This document shows positions 1 through 5,189 of a stretch of 6,014 nucleotides of DNA, piece after piece. Under the pieces are notes generated by a model. It was not told where the DNA came from and ran no database searches. It worked only from the letters and a program-made list of their open reading frames with translations. Source of the DNA: Betaproteobacteria bacterium (lineage in GTDB: Bacteria; Pseudomonadota; Gammaproteobacteria; Burkholderiales; Casimicrobiaceae). Within the stretch, counting starts at the first letter, position 1, and each line of letters opens with the position of its first letter. The stretch spans positions 1 to 6,014 of the forward strand of contig VBCS01000333.1 of NCBI GenBank assembly GCA_005888955.1. Direction: 5' to 3'. Made by a program: the position numbers and the translations under genes.

Positions 1-464
1 GCCCGGGTGCCGAGTACGGCCCGGCGAAGCGCTGGCCGGCGGAGCATTTCATCGCGCTGGCGCGGCGCCTGCTCGAGGAAGGTTACGCGGTGTGGCTGCT
101 GGGCTCGCCCAACGACCAGGCGGCGGCGCTGCCGATCGCCGCCGCCATCCCTGCCGTGCGCGACCTCACGGGCCGCACCGACCTCGGCACTGCGATCGAT
201 CTCCTGTCGCTCGCCTCGGTCGTCGTCAGCAACGACTCGGGGCTGATGCATGCTGCGGCGGCGGTCGGCCGGCCACTGGTCGCGCTTTTCGGTTCGTCGT
301 CTCCCGATTACACGCCGCCGCTGTCACCGCTCGCACAGGTCGCGAAGATCGATATCGCCTGCAGCCCGTGCTTTCAGCGCGAATGCCCTCTCGGCCACTT
401 CAAGTGCATGCGCGAGCTCGACGTGGAGGTTGTGCACGACCTGGCGCAGAAGGTGTCGGCATGA
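1..464 (+). CDS. waaF: Lipopolysaccharide heptosyltransferase II, C-terminal part (cut by window start)
   Basis: This is the last 153 codons of a GT9-family glycosyltransferase that adds the second L-glycero-D-manno-heptose from an ADP-heptose donor to the LPS inner core, on the cytoplasmic face of the inner membrane. The first complete codon in frame is at base 3, and the gene enters from the left edge. Visible family marks are PGAEYGPAKRWP right at the start (the conserved opening of the donor-binding C-terminal lobe), SNDSGLMHAAAAVGRPLVALFG (given here as positions 231-291; key residues N, D, S, G, H), and a cysteine-containing tail with PCFQRECPLGHFKCM typical of WaaF rather than WaaC. 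The full protein is normally about 340-350 residues, so somewhat under half is present. The stop (462-464) overlaps an ATG at 461 as ATGA. No truncation or frameshift is seen in the visible part. WaaF rather than another GT9 enzyme is called with high confidence from the opening motif and Cys-rich tail. Confidence 0.95.
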   Translation, partial: PGAEYGPAKRWPAEHFIALARRLLEEGYAVWLLGSPNDQAAALPIAAAIPAVRDLTGRTDLGTAIDLLSLASVVVSNDSGLMHAAAAVGRPLVALFGSSSPDYTPPLSPLAQVAKIDIACSPCFQRECPLGHFKCMRELDVEVVHDLAQKVSA

Positions 465-484
465 CCGCAGCGCACTCTTGCTGA
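461..484 (+). other. Seven-codon mini-ORF linking waaF to the next gene
   Basis: ATG at 461 overlaps the waaF stop as ATGA and is preceded by a reasonable Shine-Dalgarno stretch, AAGGTG at about 450-455. It reads only MTAAHSC before TGA at 482-484, one base before the ATG (486) of the next gene. That next ATG has no visible ribosome binding site. The mini-ORF could be a short coupling leader. It could also be the original start of the downstream gene, put out of frame by one extra base: deleting one base in the CTCTTGC stretch (473-479) would join MTAAHS to the downstream protein. Seen directly: the ORF, the overlap and the SD. Inferred: any function. I do not claim a stable peptide. Confidence 0.4.
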
Positions 485-485
485 C

Positions 486-920
486 ATGGCGAAGCCACGC
501 ACCCCGACGATTTTCACCTCGCCGCAGGATGCCGCGCTGGCGTTCTACCAGGCATTCGAGGCGAAGGACGTGGACGCCATGATGGCGGCCTGGGCCGAGG
601 ACGAGGATATCGTCTGCGTACACCCCGGCGGCCCGCGGCTGGTCGGCTACGAGGCGGTGCGGATCGGATGGGAGCAGCTTTTTGCCGGCGAGACCAAGCT
701 CTCGTTTCGGCTCGACGAGATCGTCGTCATCGAGACCGTTGGCCTCGCGATGCAGAGCGCGGTCGAGCACGTGACCGTTGGCAATGACCCCAAGGCGCGC
801 GGGGCCGCGATCGCGACCAATGTCTACCTGCGCACGCCATTGGGCTGGCGCATTGTCGTGCACCACGCGTCCGCCGCGCCGGCGACCGCCGTCGTGGCGC
901 CCGCAGGGCCGTTGCACTAG
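486..920 (+). CDS. NTF2/SnoaL-like small protein (ketosteroid-isomerase homologue), function unknown
   Basis: This 144-residue protein has the pattern of the NTF2-like superfamily (SnoaL-like/DUF4440-type, YybH-like). An N-terminal helical part (about 12-35, SPQDAALAFYQAF then MMAAWAEDE) leads into VHPGG (45-49). Then come GYEAVRIGW (54-62), beta-rich stretches with SFRLDEIVVIE, an AIATNVYLRT strand, and a closing GWRIVVHHAS strand (120-129). W36, H46, W62 and H126-H127 are at the usual conserved places. Such proteins form a cone-shaped pocket that may bind or isomerise a small hydrophobic molecule; the substrate here cannot be told. It follows waaF closely on the same strand and probably shares its transcript. 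ATG 486 has no clear Shine-Dalgarno sequence, whereas ATG 461 upstream has one but is out of frame, so the true N-terminus is uncertain by about 8 residues. The last 15 residues are Ala/Pro/Val-rich and probably disordered. Confidence 0.85.
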   Translation: MAKPRTPTIFTSPQDAALAFYQAFEAKDVDAMMAAWAEDEDIVCVHPGGPRLVGYEAVRIGWEQLFAGETKLSFRLDEIVVIETVGLAMQSAVEHVTVGNDPKARGAAIATNVYLRTPLGWRIVVHHASAAPATAVVAPAGPLH

Positions 921-922
921 GG

Positions 923-997
923 TTTCGTAGGGCCGAATTCATTCGGCCAGCGACGGGCATGCATGCGCCGCGTGCGAATAAATTCGCACCCACGAAA
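923..997. repeat. REP doublet (REPIN/BIME-like): two inverted palindromic units
   Basis: Two 26-nt units, 923-948 and the reverse complement of 972-997, match at 20 of 26 positions and flank a 23-nt spacer. Each contains an 8-bp perfect palindrome arm pair around two bases: GGCCGAATTCATTCGGCC (931-948) and GTGCGAATAAATTCGCAC (972-989). Both carry the outer tail TTTCGT (923-928 and its complement ACGAAA at 992-997). Of the six differences, four are paired changes within the stems (a G:C pair becomes T:A, and C:G becomes G:C), so the hairpins are preserved although the bases changed. The spacer contains the palindrome GCATGCATGC (957-966). The position, in the gap between two convergent genes, is typical of REP elements, which are spread by RAYT transposases; no RAYT gene is in the window. 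Neither stem is followed by a T-run on either strand, so these are not classical intrinsic terminators, although they could stabilise 3' ends or help Rho-type ending. Confidence 0.75.
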
Positions 998-1050
998 GTC
1001 AAGCACCAAACGGCCTACTGCAAATGCGTTCGCGTCTGCGAAAGTCAAGC
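993..1050. repeat. 12-bp direct repeat CGAAAGTCAAGC, two copies
   Basis: CGAAAGTCAAGC occurs at 993-1004 and again at 1039-1050, 46 bases apart. The first copy starts inside the outer tail of the right REP unit. The second covers the tldD stop codon (TGA read on the - strand from 1047-1045). The identity does not continue beyond the 12 bases. It may mark a past duplication or insertion at the end of tldD, or be a leftover REP tail; the sequence alone does not decide. Confidence 0.45.
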
Positions 1051-2535
1051 CGTTCCGCCGACCGTCAGGCCATCGATGCGCAACGTCGGCTGCCCGACGC
1101 CGACGGGAACGCTTTGCCCGTCCTTGCCGCAGGTGCCAATGCCGGCGTCAAGCGCAAGATCGTTGCCGATCATCGACACGCGCGTGAGGGCGTCCGGCCC
1201 GTTGCCGATCAGCGTCGCTCCCTTGATCGGATAGGCGAGCTTGCCGTTCTCGATTTTCCATGCCTCGGCTGCGGAGAACACGAACTTGCCGTTGGTGATA
1301 TCGACCTGGCCGCCGCCGAAGTTAACTGCGTAAAGGCCGTCGTCGACCGAGGCGATGATCTCGTTGGGATCGCGGTCGCCGTTCTGCATTACCGTGTTCG
1401 TCATTCGCGGCATCGGCACGTGCGCGAATGACTCGCGCCGGCCGTTCCCCGTCGTCGGCACGCCCATCAGTCGCGCGTTGAGCGCGTCCTGCATGTAGCA
1501 ACGCAGGACGCCGTCCTCGATCAGCACCGTGCGCTGCGTCGGATTACCCTCGTCATCGATGTTGAGCGATCCGCGGCGGTCGGGAATCGTACCGTCGTCG
1601 ACCACCGTCACCCCGGCGGCCGCGACGCGCTGACCGATGCGGTTCGAAAACGCCGAAGTCCCCTTGCGATTGAAGTCGCCTTCGAGCCCGTGCCCGATCG
1701 CCTCGTGCAGCAGAACGCCCGGCCAGCCCGGTCCGAGCACGACCGTCATCGTGCCCGCGGGCGCGTCGCGTGCATTCAGATTCAACAACGCCTGGTCGAC
1801 GGCCTTGGCGGCATAGTCATGCAGCAACGCGTCGCTGAAATAACCGTAGTCGACGCGCGCGCCGCCGCCGGCCATGCCCTGCTCGCGCCGGCCGTTCTCT
1901 TCGACGATTACGTTGAGCGATAGCCGAACCAGCGGCCGCACGTCGGCGGCGATCAGGCCGTCGCTGCGGGCGACGAGGATCGCTTCGTACTCCCCGGCGA
2001 GCGAGGCCATCACTTGCGTCACGCGCGGATCGCGCTGTCGCGCAATCTGCTCGAGCCTTTCGAGCAGTGCCACCTTGGCGCCGTCGGTGAGGGCGATGAC
2101 CGGGTCGCGCGGGGCATACAGCGCGCGGGCGCCGCCCACATGGTCGAGCGCGGCTACGGCCGACTGGCCCTGGCGGCCTATGGCGCGCGTCGCGGTCGCA
2201 GCCTGCGCGAGCGCGTCGAGACTGATGTCGTCGGAATACGCGAATGCGGTCTTTTCACCCGATATCGCGCGGACTCCGACGCCGCGGTCGATCGAATACG
2301 AACCCGACTTGACGATGCCTTCCTCAAGGCTCCAGCTTTCGAGGCGCGAATACTGGAAATAGAGGTCGGCGTAGTCGACGTGATGCACGTGAATGTCGGC
2401 GAGCACCTGCGAGAGCTGCCGGAATTCGAGCGCCGCCGGCGCGAGCAGGAGTTGCGTCGCCTGGTCGAGCAGCGCCGGGTTGAGAGCAGGAACGGCGAGA
2501 TGGGTCACGGCGGTCCTTGGCTTGGGAGTAGGCAT
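1045..2535 (-). CDS. tldD: Metalloprotease subunit TldD
   Basis: This 496-residue protein is a TldD/PmbA-family peptidase. With TldE (PmbA), TldD forms a heterodimer that trims unfolded peptides, matures microcin B17 in E. coli and degrades CcdA antitoxin; it acts in the cytoplasm. The N-terminal half has the TldD pattern YADLYFQYSRLESWSLEEG and GVGVRAISG (about 55-93). The catalytic region is GVLLHEAIGHGLEGDF (273-288) with the HExxxH zinc motif H277, E278 and H282. It is followed by RKGTSAFSNRIGQRVA, the conserved NIDDEG block (325-330), and a C-terminal GIGTCGKDGQSVPVG block with C469 in the place of the third zinc ligand. The length fits the usual 480-490. ATG 2535 is chosen because the frame upstream is low-complexity and lacks family resemblance; AGGA lies three bases before this ATG, close but usable. 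Other in-frame ATGs at 2616 and 2670 would add 27 or 45 residues. The partner tldE is not in the window. The gene is convergent with the NTF2-like gene. Confidence 0.95.
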   Translation of the reverse strand: MPTPKPRTAVTHLAVPALNPALLDQATQLLLAPAALEFRQLSQVLADIHVHHVDYADLYFQYSRLESWSLEEGIVKSGSYSIDRGVGVRAISGEKTAFAYSDDISLDALAQAATATRAIGRQGQSAVAALDHVGGARALYAPRDPVIALTDGAKVALLERLEQIARQRDPRVTQVMASLAGEYEAILVARSDGLIAADVRPLVRLSLNVIVEENGRREQGMAGGGARVDYGYFSDALLHDYAAKAVDQALLNLNARDAPAGTMTVVLGPGWPGVLLHEAIGHGLEGDFNRKGTSAFSNRIGQRVAAAGVTVVDDGTIPDRRGSLNIDDEGNPTQRTVLIEDGVLRCYMQDALNARLMGVPTTGNGRRESFAHVPMPRMTNTVMQNGDRDPNEIIASVDDGLYAVNFGGGQVDITNGKFVFSAAEAWKIENGKLAYPIKGATLIGNGPDALTRVSMIGNDLALDAGIGTCGKDGQSVPVGVGQPTLRIDGLTVGGTA

Positions 2536-2713
2536 CAATCCTGCATTGTCGGGGCATGGCGCCCGGAGAACAAGTCTTAGGGCCGGCAACGCGCCGCGGT
2601 CTCCTTGGATAGGCATCGCAACATGACTCGTCGTGCGTCGACCGCCCTGCGTCGACTCGCCTCGCCGCAATCCCCACGCTGCGCGTGGGGGCCCTCGCCG
2701 CGGGCTCGCGCCG
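2536..2713 (-). other. Intergenic gap between livF and tldD
   Basis: This 178-nt gap holds a strong GC hairpin (separate entry) and a 9-bp direct repeat TGCGTCGAC at 2634-2642 and 2648-2656. It is open in the tldD frame up to 2670 but shows no homology-like protein pattern there. A tldD promoter may lie here. I looked for -35/-10 pairs on the - strand (TTGCGA near 2620 and TTGCCG near 2590 are the best -35-like words) and found no convincing -10 at the right spacing. Confidence 0.5.
2672..2690 (-). terminator. GC-rich hairpin after livF, possible terminator or attenuator without a U-tract
   Basis: CCCCACGC (2672-2679) and GCGTGGGG (2683-2690) form a perfect 8-bp stem with a 3-base loop. It lies 24 bases downstream of the livF stop on the - strand. 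In the direction of transcription it is followed by ATTGCGGCGAGG, with no run of T, so it does not fit a classical Rho-independent terminator. It may protect the 3' end of the liv mRNA or reduce read-through into tldD. Confidence 0.4.
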
Positions 2714-3445
2714 CTAGTTCGCGCCGACCGCCTGCCCGAGATACGTCGCAGCGACGCGCGGATTGAAGGCGAGCTCGGCGCTCGGGCCCTCGATCGCGAG
2801 CTCGCCGGTTTCCAGCACGTAGCCGTAATCGGCGATCTGCAGCGCGGCTCGCGCGTTTTGCTCGACCAACAATATCGATACGCCGGTTGCCTTGAGCGCG
2901 GCGATGATATTGAAGATCTCCTTCACGATCAGCGGCGCGAGGCCCAAGCTCGGTTCGTCGAGCATCAAGAGCCTCGGCTTCGCCATCAACGCACGGCCGA
3001 GCGCCAGCATCTGCCGTTCGCCGCCCGACAGCGTCCCCGCCAATTGCAATCGTCGCTCCGCGAGGCGCGGAAAGCGCCGATAGACCTCCTCGCGCGTGAT
3101 CTCGACCGTCTTGTCTCCGGCACGATAGCGCTGGAACGCGCCGAGCTCGAGGTTATCGGAGACGGTCATTGCGCCGAAGAGCTCGCGACGCTCCGGCACC
3201 AGACAAAGGCCCAGCGCGACTCGCTGCTCGACGCCGATGCGCGCGACTGGCGTACCGGCATAGCTCACCTCGCCGCGCGATGGCAGCAGTCCCATGACGG
3301 CGCCGAGCAGCGTCGTCTTGCCGGCGCCGTTGGGTCCGATGACGGTAACGATGCTTCCCTCAGCGACCGCAAGCGATACGCCGTGCACCGCTTCGACCTT
3401 GCCGTAGGCGACATGGAAATCGCGAACTTCAAGCAGCGCGCTCAT
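2714..3445 (-). CDS. livF: ABC importer ATPase LivF (branched-chain amino-acid type)
   Basis: This 243-residue ATPase is of the HAAT (hydrophobic amino acid transport) family. Together with LivG it hydrolyses ATP on the cytoplasmic side to drive import through LivH/LivM. Motifs in order are Walker A GPNGAGKT (37-44), the LivF-type Q-loop region CLVPERRELFGAMTV (81-95, where the family has VPE in place of a Q), signature LSGGE (139-143), Walker B LLMLDEP (159-165, with D163 and E164) and a switch region LLVEQN (192-197). In that last motif Q196 replaces the usual His, as is normal for LivF. The length is typical (about 235-240). The start ATG (3445-3443) overlaps the livG stop by four bases as ATGA, so translation is coupled. 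Exact substrate cannot be inferred: members of this family import Leu/Ile/Val, but also other amino acids, amides and aromatic acids, and no binding protein is present to guide the choice. Confidence 0.95.
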   Translation of the reverse strand: MSALLEVRDFHVAYGKVEAVHGVSLAVAEGSIVTVIGPNGAGKTTLLGAVMGLLPSRGEVSYAGTPVARIGVEQRVALGLCLVPERRELFGAMTVSDNLELGAFQRYRAGDKTVEITREEVYRRFPRLAERRLQLAGTLSGGERQMLALGRALMAKPRLLMLDEPSLGLAPLIVKEIFNIIAALKATGVSILLVEQNARAALQIADYGYVLETGELAIEGPSAELAFNPRVAATYLGQAVGAN

Positions 3446-4326
3446 GTGACCCCGCCGAGATAGGCTTCGAGGACAACGGGATTCTTCTGGATCTCCGCAG
3501 GCAGACCCTCGGCAAGCTTTTCGCCGAAGTCCATCACGACCAGGCGATCGGTGAGGCCCATTACGAAGTCCATATCGTGCTCGACCAGGAGGATCGTCAT
3601 GCCGTCTGCCCGCAAGCTGCGCAAGAGCGCCGCCAGCTCCTGCTTTTCCAGGTAGCGCAGGCCTGCTGCGGGCTCGTCCAGCAGCAGCAGCAACGGATCG
3701 GCCGCGAGCGCACGGGCGATTTCCACGATCCGTTGACGGCCGAGCGCAAGGCTGCCGGCGGCGTCGAAAGTGTGCGCGTCGAGCCGGCAGCGGGCGATCT
3801 GGCGCGCCGCTTCCGCCTTGATGCGCGCTTCCTCGGCGCGGTCGAGCTTGAGCGCAGCGCGCAACACTCCGGCCTCGCTGCGCAGGTACGCGCCCAGCGC
3901 CACATTGTCGAGTACGCTCATCGAGCCGATCAGCTTCACATGCTGGAACGTGCGCCCGATCCCCAGCCGCGCGATTTCATAAGGCTGTCGGCCGCCGATC
4001 GAGGCGCCGCAGAAACGTACGTCGCCGGCGGTGAGCCGCAGTGCGCCACTGATCAGGTTGAACATCGTGGTCTTTCCCGCGCCGTTCGGACCGATCAAGC
4101 CGAGAATCTCGCCGGGGCGGATTTCGAACGACAGGTCGTTCACGGCGACAAGCCCGCCAAACTGTTTGCGCGCCGCATCGACCTCGAGTCGCGCCCCCTG
4201 GCCCGCCGCCTTGTGACGCACGGGCAGCGGCGCCGCGTCCGGTACCGGCGGTGAAGCACGCTTCGGCAGCAGGCGCTCGAGCCATGGCCAGACTCCCTCG
4301 CGCGCACGCTGCAGCAGCAGCACCAT
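3442..4326 (-). CDS. livG: ABC importer ATPase LivG with an unusual N-terminal extension
   Basis: This 294-residue protein is the second ATPase of the importer. The ABC domain begins near residue 46 (ARLEVDAARKQFGG). It has Walker A GPNGAGKT (79-86), Q-loop FQ (127-128), a signature region ALGRQRIVEIARAL (194-207) in place of LSGGQ (LivG proteins usually have a degenerate form such as L-A-Y-G), Walker B LLLLLDEP (212-219, D217 and E218), and switch histidine H250 in LLVEHDMDFV. The family is usually about 255 residues. The extra 45 residues begin MVLLLQRAREGVWPWL, a hydrophobic then basic stretch that resembles the end of LivM proteins, followed by a Pro/Ala-rich linker. ATG 4326 is chosen because it overlaps the livM stop as TGATG; there is no clear ribosome binding site, so re-initiation is likely. 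A GTG at residue 36 would give a normal-length LivG and cannot be excluded. The frame stays open upstream to 4671, but that part is livM read in another frame. Confidence 0.93.
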   Translation of the reverse strand: MVLLLQRAREGVWPWLERLLPKRASPPVPDAAPLPVRHKAAGQGARLEVDAARKQFGGLVAVNDLSFEIRPGEILGLIGPNGAGKTTMFNLISGALRLTAGDVRFCGASIGGRQPYEIARLGIGRTFQHVKLIGSMSVLDNVALGAYLRSEAGVLRAALKLDRAEEARIKAEAARQIARCRLDAHTFDAAGSLALGRQRIVEIARALAADPLLLLLDEPAAGLRYLEKQELAALLRSLRADGMTILLVEHDMDFVMGLTDRLVVMDFGEKLAEGLPAEIQKNPVVLEAYLGGVT

Positions 4327-4328
4327 CA
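4324..4328 (-). promoter_or_regulatory. TGATG stop-start junction of livM and livG
   Basis: On the - strand the livM stop TGA (4328-4326) and the livG start ATG (4326-4324) share one base. No Shine-Dalgarno motif stands before the ATG (the preceding bases read GGTCGCGCC), so livG translation probably depends on ribosomes that finish livM. This junction also marks the probable scar of a split gene, described under findings. Confidence 0.7.
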
Positions 4329-5189
4329 GGCGCGACCGAGAATGTGCGGCAACAGGTCCTGCAGCCATTGCTTGAGCAGCGTGATCAGCGCCGCACCGAC
4401 GACTGCGCCCCAGACACTGCCCGCGCCGCCGACGACTGCCATGAACAGGTATTCGATGCCCTGATGGATCCCGAACGGACTCGGGTTCACGAAGCGCTGC
4501 AAATGCGCGTACAGCCACCCCGAAACGCACGCGAGCAGCCCTGCATAGACGAACACGACGATCTTCAACCGCGCCGCGTCGACACCGAATGCCTCGACCA
4601 TCTCGAGGCCGCCCTTCAGCGCGCGGATCGCCCGGCCGGGGCGCGAGTCGAGCAGATTGCTGCTCGCCCATAGCGCGCAGAGCGCGATCGCCCAGATCAG
4701 ATAGTAGAAATGCCGCTCGCTCTTGAGCTCGAATCCCGGCAGCGCGAGCGGCGGAATGCCCGTGAGGCCGGTATGCCCGCCGAGAAAATCAAGATTGCCG
4801 AATAGTAAGGAGAGGCTTATTCCCCAGGCGATCGTCGCCAGCGGAAGGTAATGACCGCGCATCCGCAGCGTGATGAAGCCCAGGAAAAGCGCGACGGCGA
4901 AGGTGATGACGAGCCCGATGGGCAGCGTGAGCCACGGCGACGTGCCATAGCGCGTCGTCAGATACGCAGTCGTGTAGGCACCGAGCCCCACAAACGCGGC
5001 TTGCCCGAAAGACGTCTGGCCCGCGACGCCGGTGAGCAGCACCAGGCCCAGCGCGACGATGCTGTACAGGCCGATGTAATTGCCGAGCGTCACCCAGAAT
5101 GGCGGCATCGTCAGCGGCACGATCGCGAGCAGCACCACGATCGCGGCAAATGCGGCGGGCCCCATGCTCACGCGCGCAAACGCCTTCAT
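4326..5189 (-). CDS. livM: ABC importer permease LivM, lacking the usual C-terminal end
   Basis: This 287-residue inner-membrane permease of the HAAT family pairs with LivH to form the channel. It has many hydrophobic segments (for example 12-30, 38-55, 88-106, 162-176, 208-226, 246-272). Family marks are GVAGQTSFGQAAFVGLGAY (54-72), MRGHYLPLATIAWG (110-123), the cytoplasmic ATPase-contact loop GRAIRALKGG through EAFGVD (185-204), and VVGGAGSVWGAVVGAALIT (252-270). It stops at LLPHILGRA. Relatives normally go on with another short hydrophobic stretch and a basic GL/W tail, here apparently found at the start of LivG. The start ATG (5189-5187) overlaps the livH stop as ATGA and is preceded directly by the strong purine run GAGGAAGAGGA. 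Whether the shortened end still gives a working permease is not known; the conserved core is intact. Confidence 0.94.
   Translation of the reverse strand: MKAFARVSMGPAAFAAIVVLLAIVPLTMPPFWVTLGNYIGLYSIVALGLVLLTGVAGQTSFGQAAFVGLGAYTTAYLTTRYGTSPWLTLPIGLVITFAVALFLGFITLRMRGHYLPLATIAWGISLSLLFGNLDFLGGHTGLTGIPPLALPGFELKSERHFYYLIWAIALCALWASSNLLDSRPGRAIRALKGGLEMVEAFGVDAARLKIVVFVYAGLLACVSGWLYAHLQRFVNPSPFGIHQGIEYLFMAVVGGAGSVWGAVVGAALITLLKQWLQDLLPHILGRA

Noticed and set aside
324..917. A 197-codon open frame on the - strand opposite waaF and the NTF2-like gene
   Set aside because: It is the antisense shadow of two genes with clear family motifs; its product is Arg/His/Gly-rich with no recognisable pattern, as expected in GC-rich DNA.
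931..989. A pair of bidirectional intrinsic terminators in the convergent gap
   Set aside because: The stems are good, but neither is followed by a T-run on either strand. The inverted doublet with covarying stems fits a REP element better.
2536..2670. A 45-residue longer N-terminus for TldD starting at 2670 (or 27 residues from 2616)
   Set aside because: The added residues are Arg/Pro-rich without family resemblance, and the 496-residue form already matches the usual TldD length. The stretch also sits next to the hairpin in an intergenic-like region.
3678..3695. CAG trinucleotide repeat as a mobile or unstable repeat (also at 4311-4320)
   Set aside because: These are only a few CTG leucine codons in the Walker B stretch and at the start of livG, with normal coding meaning in GC-rich DNA.
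4320..4335. Programmed -1 frameshift joining LivM to LivG at the overlap
   Set aside because: The livG frame can be reached by a -1 shift, but the bases before the stop (GGTCGCGCCTGA) contain no slippery heptamer and I see no clear downstream stimulatory structure. Coupled re-initiation at TGATG explains it more simply.
4327..4671. A 115-residue N-terminal extension of LivG, open in frame back to an ATG at 4671
   Set aside because: It is Arg/Ala-rich with no family pattern and lies entirely over the well-supported livM reading frame. The LivG part with sense begins at ATG 4326.
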